A DNA stretch of 64,000 nt, taken from positions 13,443 through 77,442 of the forward strand of contig DATDWP010000009.1 of NCBI GenBank assembly GCA_035289625.1. Direction: 5' to 3'. Within the stretch, counting starts at the first letter, position 1; every line of letters begins with the position of its first letter. Both the position numbers and the translations under genes were made by a program. Shown in pieces: positions 1 to 8,546 of this stretch. The notes beneath the pieces are model-generated. The model worked only from the letters and a program-made list of their open reading frames with translations, had not been told where the DNA came from and ran no database searches. This stretch comes from UBA10205 sp035289625. Lineage in GTDB: Archaea > Iainarchaeota > Iainarchaeia > Iainarchaeales > Iainarchaeaceae.

Positions 1-48
1 AGAACAGCCCCAGTGTTATATCTTATCTTAAAAAAAGGAAAGCTGAGC

Positions 49-531
49 TTAAATCAGAAGTTGATTTATAGAATAGAAAACCGGGGTTCTAAAGCCATTT
101 CTCTGATTGACTTTCCTATATGTTTCAATTGCCATTCCTGATTTCATAGAGTGGTTGTCTTCAGAAACTATTATATCGAGGTTGTGAATGCTTGCGAGCG
201 CAACAATCCGAAAGTCGTTCATAAATTTTCTTTTTGAAATCCCGCCTTCATATTCTTTCCAGTACTCTTCAGCAATAAAGTCTACAATACTTTCCGCAGG
301 GTAAGAATGTTTATCTGTGGCACTGTCGTATGCTGATAACAAGGCGTTTCTAAAGCTTTTGCCTTTAAGTTTTGCACTTTTTGAAGTTTCCCGAAGTTCT
401 TTTCTGACAATGCTGCAGCCATATACAATTATTTTCCCTTCTTCGATCTTTTTGGTTAGGTCATCTAACCGATCAAGAACCAGAAATTCATAAACGCTTG
501 TATCAAGCATGACTCTTAATTGTCGGGGCAT
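49..531 (-). CDS. PIN-domain ribonuclease-like protein
   Basis: A 160-residue protein with the layout of a PIN-domain nuclease. An N-terminal strand carries the first acid (MLDTS, D10), E45 lies in a helix, D106 sits in NDFRIVALA, and a late acidic patch is SEDN (124-126). These match the four-acid Mg/Mn site of VapC-like RNases. A start at M8 (510) is also possible. No antitoxin-like small gene is adjacent, so it may be a solitary PIN protein rather than half of a toxin-antitoxin pair. Base composition is richer in A+T than the glycan genes that follow. The PIN call is from motif reading only; the substrate is unknown. Confidence 0.7.
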   Translation of the reverse strand: MPRQLRVMLDTSVYEFLVLDRLDDLTKKIEEGKIIVYGCSIVRKELRETSKSAKLKGKSFRNALLSAYDSATDKHSYPAESIVDFIAEEYWKEYEGGISKRKFMNDFRIVALASIHNLDIIVSEDNHSMKSGMAIETYRKVNQRNGFRTPVFYSINQLLI

Positions 532-601
532 GGTTTCATTATATTGAGAAAAGGATAAAAGATAGATGAAAGCTTAGAAGAATAAGTTATAAATCAGTTT
601 T

Positions 602-1687
602 CTACAAAACACCCTTGAAAAGAGAATGCATTCTTTGCGCAATTTCATCCCATGAATGTATTTTGGGGTTTTTTGGGGTGTATTTTGCGGGGTTTTTCAG
701 CATCTCGATTATTTTTGCGCCAACCTCTACGTGATCCTGCGGGTTTGTAATTGCCTGCGCATACCCCTTTTCGACATATTCGAGTTTTCCCTTCCGGTCG
801 CAGAGCAGCACAGGCACTTCACAGGCAATTGCATCGTAGGAAATTATCCCCTCATAGCCGCAATCAACAAGGTTCACAAACATTTGCGATTCCTTCATTT
901 TTTTGTGCAGCTCCGATATCCTCTCAAGCGGCACGCTCTTTTCAAAAATGATCCTATCAGAAACCCGGCTCTTTTTTGCCATTTCTCGCAGCTGCCCTTC
1001 CATGGGCCCGGAGCCAAGGAGCACTAATTTTATGCCGGGGATTTTTTTTGCCACAATTTCAAACGAGGGGATCAGGTTGTGGAATTCCTTAACCCGTACA
1101 AACCTTCCTGCAGAGAGTATGTAGTTCCCTTTTTTTCCCGCCTTCACTTTTTTAATAGGTTCAATATCAATTCCCATGGGGACAATTGAGAATTTATCTG
1201 CCCCAACTGCCCAGAGCCTTTTTCTAAAAGTACTGAGTTCATATTCAGAAACGCACACAACAGCATCAATTCTTGTTGCAAGCAGATTCATTGCAACATC
1301 GTAAAAAAAATTCAGCACCTTTCTAATCCCAGGTGGTTCGCCGCTAAGGTTTATCGAGACAACAAATTTCTGTCCCCTCTTTTTTGCCAAAATCCCCGCA
1401 AAAGTGAGAAGGTTGTTGTACCCAACTGAGTAGATGATATCCGCATCACTTTTTTGCAATTCAAAAAAGGCCGGAAGGGAGAAAAAGTAACTCTCATTTG
1501 GCGCAAAAACCCCAAATTCCCGCACTTTGATTTTGCCGGCCACATAATTTTTCGGGTCACTAGAAGTGGTATAGATTTCAACTTGCTCGCCTTTAGAGCA
1601 AAGGCGTCCAGCAAGGCGCATTGTGTAATTTTCAAGGCCGCCATAATTTAGCCTTGGGGTTCTGGGGCAGAGAATTGCAACTTTCAT
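602..1687 (-). CDS. GT4-type glycosyltransferase
   Basis: About 361 residues with the GT-B, family 4 pattern. The N terminus is a Rossmann strand plus glycine loop (MKVAILCPRTPRLNYGGLEN), and the C-terminal half opens with NYILSAGRFVRVKEF, the usual start of the nucleotide-sugar domain. The end of the active site is YEGIISYDAIA: the first acid of the EX7E motif is present, the second is Asp. I chose ATG 1687 rather than 1711 because the family begins at the MKVAIL strand. It is divergent from the methyltransferase at 1767, with an AT-rich gap between them. It likely adds a hexose to a lipid-linked surface glycan; donor and acceptor are not predictable. Confidence 0.8.
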   Translation of the reverse strand: MKVAILCPRTPRLNYGGLENYTMRLAGRLCSKGEQVEIYTTSSDPKNYVAGKIKVREFGVFAPNESYFFSLPAFFELQKSDADIIYSVGYNNLLTFAGILAKKRGQKFVVSINLSGEPPGIRKVLNFFYDVAMNLLATRIDAVVCVSEYELSTFRKRLWAVGADKFSIVPMGIDIEPIKKVKAGKKGNYILSAGRFVRVKEFHNLIPSFEIVAKKIPGIKLVLLGSGPMEGQLREMAKKSRVSDRIIFEKSVPLERISELHKKMKESQMFVNLVDCGYEGIISYDAIACEVPVLLCDRKGKLEYVEKGYAQAITNPQDHVEVGAKIIEMLKNPAKYTPKNPKIHSWDEIAQRMHSLFKGVL

Positions 1688-1766
1688 ACGACCACGGATA
1701 TTTTTTTGCATTAGATTCTTATTTAAACATGTTATTTGTAGAGTTAATCTTATTGGTGCAAATGAA

Positions 1767-2441
1767 ATGGCATCCGAAATCTACGACCAGTACATAAAAG
1801 TCACTGAAAAAGGCACACAGGGCGTGCTTGCAGAATTCCTCTCAATCCTGCCGCAGATGGGCGGCAAAAAAATACTCGATGTCGGCTGCGGCACCGGCCT
1901 TCTGACAATGCACTACACCGTGCAAAACGAAGTAACCGGAATAGATTCCAATTCAAAATCCGTTGAAGGGGCTAAAAAAAACTCCCTATTGGCAAAATTG
2001 CACGATCTTGAAAAACCGCTTCCGTTCAAGGACAACTATTTTGACCTTGTTGTATGCAAGGATGTTTTGGAATTCATAACAAATGCCAACCAGCTTCTTT
2101 TAGAAATTGTGCGTGTTACAAAACCCGGGGGGCTTGTTTTGCTGCATGTTCCAAACGAATTTACATTACTGGACATTGCAGGGTATATTTTAGGAAAAGG
2201 AATTTTGAAAACAAGGTGGTATAAAAATTCCTCCGAATTGACAAACCCACATATACGCTTCTTCACAAAAATTGGGCTTGAAAATTCCCTGAAACAAAAA
2301 GGGCTAATAGTGCAGGACTATTCCCACAAGTGGGCATTCACCCTTCCCTTAATTAAAATAAAACCTTATTTGCTCTCGAGAATTTCTCCGCAACTCTTCT
2401 CCCCCGGAATTACGCTGCTTTGTACCAAAAAGGCTATTTAA
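1767..2441 (+). CDS. Class I SAM-dependent methyltransferase
   Basis: 224 residues. Motif I is clear (KILDVGCGTGLLT, about residues 35-47), followed by the acidic end of strand 2 (GID) and a motif IV-like region (DLVVCKDVLEFI), then KPGGLVLLHVPNE. This is the Methyltransf_11 type often found in glycan clusters, where it methylates a sugar hydroxyl or carboxyl. It is the first gene of a rightward run that continues into the DegT aminotransferase 24 bases later. The substrate is unknown. Confidence 0.8.
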   Translation: MASEIYDQYIKVTEKGTQGVLAEFLSILPQMGGKKILDVGCGTGLLTMHYTVQNEVTGIDSNSKSVEGAKKNSLLAKLHDLEKPLPFKDNYFDLVVCKDVLEFITNANQLLLEIVRVTKPGGLVLLHVPNEFTLLDIAGYILGKGILKTRWYKNSSELTNPHIRFFTKIGLENSLKQKGLIVQDYSHKWAFTLPLIKIKPYLLSRISPQLFSPGITLLCTKKAI

Positions 2442-2465
2442 ATCCATCATCAAATAATCAATTTG

Positions 2466-3581
2466 ATGGAAAAATTAAAAGTCCCGCGCGTAGACTTAAG
2501 GCCACAGGAAGCCCCTCTGAAGCAGGAAATAATGGATTCGATTTCAAAAATAATAGATTCTGGCCACCTTATAATGGGCGAGCATGTAAACCTGCTTGAA
2601 AAAAAAATCGCCTCCTATATAACAACTCCTGATGCTGTTGGTGTTGCAAACGGCACTGATGCAATAAAACTCTGCCTTGCAGCCCTAGATATTGGCAAGG
2701 GGGACGAAGTAATCACGGTGCCTTTCACTTTTGCGGCAAATGTTGAAGCAACAGCGCATGTTGGCGCAAAAGCGGTTTTTGCCGATGTCGACAAAGAAAC
2801 TTTCAATATTATCCCGGAGCAGATTGAGGGCAAAATAACAAAAAAAACAAAGGCAATCCTTCCCGTCCATCTCTTTGGCTGCCCCGCGCCAATGAAAGAA
2901 ATAATGGAAATTGCAAAAGAGCATGGCCTTTTTGTAATTGAAGATTGCGCCCAGGCCTTCGGGGCTGAACTTAACGGGAAAAAATGCGGCTCGTTTGGGC
3001 AGCTCAATGCCACAAGCTTTTACCCGACAAAAAACCTCGGGTGCTATGGAGATGGGGGCATGGTATTTGTCAACGACACACGCTATTCGGAAAAACTCCG
3101 CAAGATAAGGTTCCACGGCCAGAGCGGAAAATACATGTATGAGTATCTTGGCTGGAACAGCAGGCTTGATGAAATCCAGGCGGCAGTGATATTGCCAAAA
3201 CTCGGATACATTGACGCGTGGAATAATGAGCGCATAAAAGCCGCACAAAAATACGCTTCACTTCTAAAGGGAATAGAACAAGTCCAAGTTCCAATTGCGC
3301 CAAAAGGGGCAAAGCACATCTACCACCTCTATACAATTAAGGCGCAAAAGCGCGACGAGCTTGCAAAATTCCTCTCAGATAACGGGGTTGAAACCGCAAT
3401 AAATTACCCTCTTGCAATCCATGAGCAAAAGGCCTACATGGGCCTTGGTTATAAAAAAGGGGATTTCCCCAATTCAGAGCTGCTCTGCGCTCAAAGCCTA
3501 TCCTTGCCAATGTTTGTCGGAATTAATGGCGATCAGATAGAGTATGTGTGCTCTAAAATTGCGCAATTTTACAAAAAATAA
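2466..3581 (+). CDS. DegT/DnrJ/EryC1 family sugar aminotransferase
   Basis: 371 residues, full length for the PLP-dependent sugar aminotransferases (ArnB/WecE/WbpE class). Visible landmarks are GTDAIKLCL (cofactor phosphate region), FVIEDCAQAFGA with the pyridine-binding Asp160 and Gln163, and SFYPTKNLG with the Schiff-base lysine K189. It converts a keto-sugar nucleotide to an amino sugar using glutamate or a similar donor. The start is ATG 2466; a TTG just before it is in frame. The dehydrogenase (11061) and GNAT (10612) in this locus could supply and acetylate the same sugar, giving an N-acylated amino sugar; that link is inference. Confidence 0.88.
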   Translation: MEKLKVPRVDLRPQEAPLKQEIMDSISKIIDSGHLIMGEHVNLLEKKIASYITTPDAVGVANGTDAIKLCLAALDIGKGDEVITVPFTFAANVEATAHVGAKAVFADVDKETFNIIPEQIEGKITKKTKAILPVHLFGCPAPMKEIMEIAKEHGLFVIEDCAQAFGAELNGKKCGSFGQLNATSFYPTKNLGCYGDGGMVFVNDTRYSEKLRKIRFHGQSGKYMYEYLGWNSRLDEIQAAVILPKLGYIDAWNNERIKAAQKYASLLKGIEQVQVPIAPKGAKHIYHLYTIKAQKRDELAKFLSDNGVETAINYPLAIHEQKAYMGLGYKKGDFPNSELLCAQSLSLPMFVGINGDQIEYVCSKIAQFYKK

Positions 3582-3599
3582 TTTTCAAAAAGCTTATTT

Positions 3600-4775
3600 A
3601 TGGGCAAGGACAAAATACCCCCTATGGATTCAATTACAATGGTAGGGACGCTTCCACCCATAAAAGGCGTAAGCGACTATTGCATAGAGCAGTGCAAATC
3701 ACTTTCCTCTTCGCTTGAAATAAATTTCTACAACTTCTCAGACATCTATCCGGAATTTTTGTATAAAGGCGGGGGGACAAAGGAAAACGACCCGGTATTT
3801 TCACGGCCAAGTTCAAAAAACATTATAATCCGCGACACCTTGCAGTGGTGGAACCCTTTTAGCTGGATCGGAGCCGGCTTTGGGGCAAAAGGCCCCATCC
3901 TGCACTTCCACTGGTGGACATTCTACCTATTTTACATCTTCTTTCCAATTGCCCTGATTGCAAAGCTGCGCGGCAAAAAAATCGTATGCACAGTGCACAA
4001 TGTGCTGGGCCACGAATCAGGGTGGCTTGATGCTCTTTTGTGCTCTGTGATGTTTTTGCTCCCTGATAAATTCATCGTGCACACCAAAACAAATGCAGAA
4101 CAATTGAAGGAAATATTTAAAATCAGCAAAAAAAGGATTGAAATCATCCCGCACGGAATTTACACATTCTATAGGGACAAAGAAATTCCAAAAAAAGAGG
4201 CCCGAGAGAAATTAAATATCCCGAAGGCGGCAAATGTAATTTTATTTTTCGGAAACATTAGGCAGTATAAGGGTGTTGAGGATCTGATTGTAGCCTTTGC
4301 AAAAGCTAGGGAAAAAGTGCCAAACCTATATTTAATAATTGCCGGAAAACCCTGGGACAAAAATACCGAGCAATACCTTGCCGTGGCTGCTGCACAAAAT
4401 AGCCATATTTTGCCATTTTTGGGTTATGTCCGTTCCTCTGAAATAAAATATTATTTTTCCGCAACCGATATTGTAATATTGCCATACAAGGAATTTGCAG
4501 CGCAAAGCGGCCCGGGAAACATCGCCCTTGCATTTGAAAAGCCAATAATAGCCTCAAATGTTGGGGGCCTGCCTGAACTTGTTTTAAACAAAAAAATGGT
4601 ATTTGAAAGCGGCAACAGGGAGGAGCTTTCAGATAAAATAGCGCTTGCATTCAATAAAACCGGCCTTTTGGCATCCCTTGCAGCCGATTCTTCAACCCTT
4701 ATGGGCAAGTATTCATGGGGCAATATTTCGGCCGCCACATTGAATGTTTATAATGAATTGGTAGCACAAAAATGA
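3600..4775 (+). CDS. GT4-type glycosyltransferase
   Basis: 391 residues. The N-terminal domain begins TMVGTLPPIKGVSDYC, followed by a hydrophobic segment around residues 115-125 that could touch the membrane. The donor domain opens with VILFFGNIRQYKGVEDLI and ends LPYKEFAAQSGPGNIALAFEKPIIASNVGG, the family 4 region. The first acid of the EX7E motif is atypical. The stop overlaps the start of the GHMP kinase by 4 bases (ATGA), so the two are translationally coupled. An alternative start is ATG 3624. Donor unknown. Confidence 0.8.
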   Translation: MGKDKIPPMDSITMVGTLPPIKGVSDYCIEQCKSLSSSLEINFYNFSDIYPEFLYKGGGTKENDPVFSRPSSKNIIIRDTLQWWNPFSWIGAGFGAKGPILHFHWWTFYLFYIFFPIALIAKLRGKKIVCTVHNVLGHESGWLDALLCSVMFLLPDKFIVHTKTNAEQLKEIFKISKKRIEIIPHGIYTFYRDKEIPKKEAREKLNIPKAANVILFFGNIRQYKGVEDLIVAFAKAREKVPNLYLIIAGKPWDKNTEQYLAVAAAQNSHILPFLGYVRSSEIKYYFSATDIVILPYKEFAAQSGPGNIALAFEKPIIASNVGGLPELVLNKKMVFESGNREELSDKIALAFNKTGLLASLAADSSTLMGKYSWGNISAATLNVYNELVAQK

Positions 4776-5794
4776 CAATGGTTCTGGTAAGAAGCAGATC
4801 GCCTGTGCGCATAAGCTTTGCGGGGGGAGGAACAGACGTATCCCCGTACCCTGAAGAAAGAGGAGGGTGCGTTCTTAGCGCAACCATTAACCAATACTCC
4901 TACACTTCCCTAAAAGCCCACGGCAAAAACCACATAAAACTAAATTCCAATGAATCCCAAGGGCTTATTTTACAGTCAATTGAAGACATTGTTTTAGACG
5001 GGAATTTTGACCTGGCAAAAACTGTCCTATTGGAAATGAGGCCAAAGAGCGGCATGGAACTATTCTTCAGAAATGACGTCCCGCCAAGAAGCGGGCTTGG
5101 GTCATCTGCTGCAGGCTTTGTCTCTTTGCTCGGGGCATATGCAGAGGCCTTTGGGAAAAAATTCTCGCGCCATGAAATCGCAAACCTCGCATTTGACCTT
5201 GAGAGGAACAAGCTAAAAGTAAAGGGGGGAAAGCAGGACCAATTCGCATCCGCATACGGAGGGGTGAATTTTATTGAATTCAAAAAAGGCGAAGTGAATG
5301 TATCGCCCCTAAATCTTAGCGCCCCGACATTAAATGAACTTGAAAAGAACATGGTTTTGGTTTTCACCTCAAAGAGGCAAAACAACGGATCTGATATAAT
5401 CTCAGACCAGACAAAATCATATGTTGGAGGGGAAAAGGGAGTTAGTGGGGCGCTTGATGCTGCCAAGCAAATAACCCTTGAAATGAAATCCGCGCTTGAA
5501 AAGTGCGACCTGGAAGAGTTTGGGGGCCTTTTGCACAAAGGCTGGGAAGAAAAGAAAAAATACAGCCAGCTTATTTCAACCCCATTCATCGACAAATTAT
5601 ATGATGCCGCACTTGTTGCGGGGGCGATTGGGGGGAAGATAACCGGCGCCGGCGGAGGGGGCTATATGCTTTTTTACTGCTATCCGGACAAAGAAATAGC
5701 AGTGAAAGAAAAGTTAGAGTCGCTTGGGGCAAGAAATGTGCCGTTTTCATTGGAATTCAAGGGGCTTGAAACATGGAGGCTTAATGATGGATAA
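4772..5794 (+). CDS. hddA: GHMP kinase, heptose-7-phosphate kinase-like (HddA type)
   Basis: 340 residues of the GHMP kinase fold. The N terminus is RSPVRISFAGGGTD, the phosphate loop is PPRSGLGSSAAG (104-115) and the C-terminal motif 3 is KITGAGGGGYML. This combination is typical of D-glycero-D-manno-heptose 7-phosphate kinase and of fucose/GlcNAc-type relatives. Its neighbours decide the reading: GmhA and GmhB follow directly, giving isomerase, kinase and phosphatase of the heptose branch. It starts inside the stop of the preceding glycosyltransferase and ends overlapping gmhA. The nucleotidyltransferase (HddC/HldE) that would finish GDP- or ADP-heptose is not in the window. Confidence 0.75.
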   Translation: MTMVLVRSRSPVRISFAGGGTDVSPYPEERGGCVLSATINQYSYTSLKAHGKNHIKLNSNESQGLILQSIEDIVLDGNFDLAKTVLLEMRPKSGMELFFRNDVPPRSGLGSSAAGFVSLLGAYAEAFGKKFSRHEIANLAFDLERNKLKVKGGKQDQFASAYGGVNFIEFKKGEVNVSPLNLSAPTLNELEKNMVLVFTSKRQNNGSDIISDQTKSYVGGEKGVSGALDAAKQITLEMKSALEKCDLEEFGGLLHKGWEEKKKYSQLISTPFIDKLYDAALVAGAIGGKITGAGGGGYMLFYCYPDKEIAVKEKLESLGARNVPFSLEFKGLETWRLNDG

Positions 5795-6368
5795 CAATGT
5801 TTTTGAGAAAAATATTCGCTCTCACATAGAAGTTGCAAAAAAAATCTCTGCAGATAAGCAGGCTTTAGATTCAACCCTAAAAGCTGTGGAAAAAATAATA
5901 AGCTCCATAAGATCCGGCGGCAAAATGCTCATTTGCGGAAACGGAGGAAGCGCAGCCGATGCAAACCATTTGGCAGCAGAATTCATCAACAGGTACCTAA
6001 AAGAGAGGGCCCCAATTGCCGCAATCTCCCTTTGCGCAAACACTTCAAACATCACTTCAATTGGAAATGATTATTCATTTGATCTGGTGTTCTCAAAGCA
6101 GGTTGAAGCCCTTGGCAAAAAAAACGATGTCCTGATCGCAATCAGCACTTCGGGGAAATCAAAAAATATAATAGAGGCCCTAAAAGCCGCAAAGGAAAAA
6201 GGGGTTTATTCGATTCTTTTCACGGGTTCTGGTAAAAATGAATGTTCGAAGCTAGCAGACCTTTCAATACATGTCCCTTCAGATTCGACCCCGAGGGTCC
6301 AGGAGATGCACCTTGTGCTCTACCATGTGATCTGCGAGATGGTGGAAAGTGAGACGTTTGAAAAATAA
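5787..6368 (+). CDS. gmhA: Sedoheptulose-7-phosphate isomerase, SIS domain
   Basis: 193 residues, the normal GmhA size. The SIS core is LICGNGGSAADANHLAAEF, with the zinc-site residues H61 and E65, and ISTSGKSKNIIEAL is the phosphosugar-binding turn. The C-terminal RVQEMHLVLYHVICE carries the conserved Gln and His. The reaction is sedoheptulose 7-phosphate to D-glycero-D-manno-heptose 7-phosphate. Tandem ATGs at 5784 and 5787 sit within the stop region of the upstream kinase, and its end overlaps gmhB by 20 bases. Archaeal S-layers can contain heptose, so a glycan role is plausible. Confidence 0.87.
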   Translation: MDNNVFEKNIRSHIEVAKKISADKQALDSTLKAVEKIISSIRSGGKMLICGNGGSAADANHLAAEFINRYLKERAPIAAISLCANTSNITSIGNDYSFDLVFSKQVEALGKKNDVLIAISTSGKSKNIIEALKAAKEKGVYSILFTGSGKNECSKLADLSIHVPSDSTPRVQEMHLVLYHVICEMVESETFEK

Positions 6369-6906
6369 GGCGGTATTCCTTGACCGGGACGGGGTAATAA
6401 TTGAAGATGCAAGGCACCTCTCAAAATTTGAAGATGCAAAAATAATTTCTGTGGCCGCAAGGGCGATAGCGCTCCTAAATAAAAGTTTTAGGGTAATTGT
6501 AATTTCAAACCAATCCGTTGTTGCGCGGGGAATGTGCAAAGAGAGCGATGTGGAAAAAGTGAACAATTACATAAAGCGCACTCTTGCAAAAAAAGAGGCA
6601 AAAATTGACGCAATTTATTTCTGCCCCCACCACCCGGATTTTTCGGGAGCGTGCAGTTGCAGAAAGCCGCTTATTGGAATGCTAAAAGATGCTCAAAAAA
6701 AATTCAAAATAGATTTGCAGAACAGCTATATTGTGGGGGACAAAACAGTTGACATACAAACAGGTAAAAATGCGGGTTGCAAAACAATACTTGTAAAAAC
6801 AGGCTATGGCGGGGAAGATAATGAGTACTCAGTCCAGCCGGATTTTGTGGAAAAAGATGTTCTTGAGGCTGCGAAAAGGATCCTTTTGCAAGAAAGAGGA
6901 AATTAA
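6349..6906 (+). CDS. gmhB: D-glycero-D-manno-heptose 1,7-bisphosphate phosphatase, HAD family
   Basis: 185 residues. The HAD nucleophile motif is FLDRDGV (D12, D14), motif II is VISNQS and motif III/IV is YIVGDKTVDIQTG. Between them lies the GmhB zinc loop CPHHPDFSGACSCRKP, which separates GmhB and HisB-N from other HAD phosphatases. It removes the C7 phosphate to give heptose 1-phosphate. The start is a GTG within the end of gmhA; a TTG 9 bases later is an alternative. Coupled translation with gmhA is likely. Confidence 0.87.
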   Translation: MRRLKNKAVFLDRDGVIIEDARHLSKFEDAKIISVAARAIALLNKSFRVIVISNQSVVARGMCKESDVEKVNNYIKRTLAKKEAKIDAIYFCPHHPDFSGACSCRKPLIGMLKDAQKKFKIDLQNSYIVGDKTVDIQTGKNAGCKTILVKTGYGGEDNEYSVQPDFVEKDVLEAAKRILLQERGN

Positions 6907-7070
6907 AACCTGCTTTTGTGAATTTGAGCCTGCAAAACAAACCCCAAATTGTCATAGGCACTTTTGAGCCGTCAAAGCCTGGGCCTGGCTTGAGGGGGTT
7001 TTGCAGGCTTGCACAGTACCAAATGCTTTATATGCCCAAAAAAGGCTATTATGTGGGCAAAAGTGGTTCT

Positions 7071-8546
7071 ATGGATTTTCCGGCAGACAAATCTTATGTA
7101 GCAATAGCCTTGGTTGTTTTTGCCGCAATTTTCTTTGCATTTTATCCCTCTTACTTTACTTCAATAGACGAGCACACGCTTCTAAAAAATTCCCTGCTTT
7201 TGCATGAGGGGCAAATAGGGGAGCAAAACCCGGAGCTTGCATGCAGATCAACCATATACAACCAGCAGGGCTATGTTGCGGCACAATTTTTTGGCAAATC
7301 AGTGTTTCTTTTGCCCTTCACCTTCTTTGGGCTAGATGGAGTAATGCTCTCAGGGCTTCTAATCCATATTCTCAACGCAATACTCCTATACCTAATATTA
7401 AAAAAACTCTCAATTGACCCGCGCTTTACAATACTTTACATCTTCATGCCGGTAATGCTCTGGGAAGCGCGCACGCTCTACAGCGAACTCCTAGTGCTCA
7501 CTGCATTTTTAGCGGCATTTTACTTCTACATCAAAAACACGCGTAATTCAAATTTTATTTCAGGGGCAATCTTTGGCCTTGCAATGTTTGTACGTTACGA
7601 GGCAATAGCAGGGTTTGCGGCTTTTTCGCTTCCCCTATTATTTTCAGACCGCAAAAAACTCCTCGAACTTGCAGCGGGATTTATCCCGGTAGTAGTGCTA
7701 ATAATGGCCTTCAATACTTACGCATACTCAGGGCCGCTTAGTACAGGGTATGGGGCGGGACAATCGCTTTTACTCTCAACAATTGTAGCGGCTTTCTCAA
7801 CAGAGCTCCACACCCTAATTCTATACACTCTGCTTTTACTTCTGCTTCCGCCGCTTTTGCTAGCTTCGCCTTTTATTTCAAAAGAGCGCAAGTACTTGCT
7901 GCAATTTGTGCTCCTTGCGGGAGCATACTTAATACTAAATGCCAGATTTACAAATTTTTTGGCATTTGATTTTTCAGCAGCAACTACCCTCACAGCTCGC
8001 CTTCGCTACCTTGTTCCCCTTATCGGGATCCTAATAATCCCCTACTCTTCAATGCTCGATTCTGCTTTTTCAAAATGGAAATTACCGCGCAATGCAGTTT
8101 TTGCCGCTGCGCTAATAGTTCTTGCCGCAGGCGCAGTGTTCGGATCTGCGATGCATTCAAACCTTACAACTTCGCGCTCCCAAACATACGAGCAGATACG
8201 CTCCGTTGTGCCACAGGATGCGCTTGTAATTGGTAGTTCTGATGATTGTATCTATTCACTGACAAGGGATCTTAAAAGAACCCGCTACCTCAACATAGCG
8301 CCGGTTTCAGACATCGGGCCTACTGGCGATAAGTTGAATTTGCTAGAAAAACTTGACAATAACACCTATATTCTTGAACTGCGCTACTCAAACCTTGAGG
8401 ACAACTCCGGGACAAGGCAGGATTCAATAGATGCGGAAAGAAAGAGAATCGAGGATTTTGTAAAAAACAACAAGCAGGGCCTGTCGCTGGTTTTTGAAAC
8501 AAAAGAGCCAAACAGCCTGCGCATATACAAATGGATTGGTGGATAA
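7071..8546 (+). CDS. Multi-pass GT-C type glycosyltransferase (ArnT/PMT-like)
   Basis: About 491 residues, with roughly 11 hydrophobic segments followed by a soluble C-terminal part. The first extracytoplasmic loop carries an acid pair (FTSIDEHTLLKN), the typical place of the catalytic Asp/Glu in GT-C enzymes that use polyprenyl-phosphate sugars. I prefer ATG 7071: a TATA-like TTTATATG lies about 40 bases upstream, and residues upstream of this Met look like read-through of a leader. Its stop overlaps the next GT2 start by one base. It probably acts outside the membrane on the growing glycan; this is inference. Confidence 0.7.
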   Translation: MDFPADKSYVAIALVVFAAIFFAFYPSYFTSIDEHTLLKNSLLLHEGQIGEQNPELACRSTIYNQQGYVAAQFFGKSVFLLPFTFFGLDGVMLSGLLIHILNAILLYLILKKLSIDPRFTILYIFMPVMLWEARTLYSELLVLTAFLAAFYFYIKNTRNSNFISGAIFGLAMFVRYEAIAGFAAFSLPLLFSDRKKLLELAAGFIPVVVLIMAFNTYAYSGPLSTGYGAGQSLLLSTIVAAFSTELHTLILYTLLLLLLPPLLLASPFISKERKYLLQFVLLAGAYLILNARFTNFLAFDFSAATTLTARLRYLVPLIGILIIPYSSMLDSAFSKWKLPRNAVFAAALIVLAAGAVFGSAMHSNLTTSRSQTYEQIRSVVPQDALVIGSSDDCIYSLTRDLKRTRYLNIAPVSDIGPTGDKLNLLEKLDNNTYILELRYSNLEDNSGTRQDSIDAERKRIEDFVKNNKQGLSLVFETKEPNSLRIYKWIGG

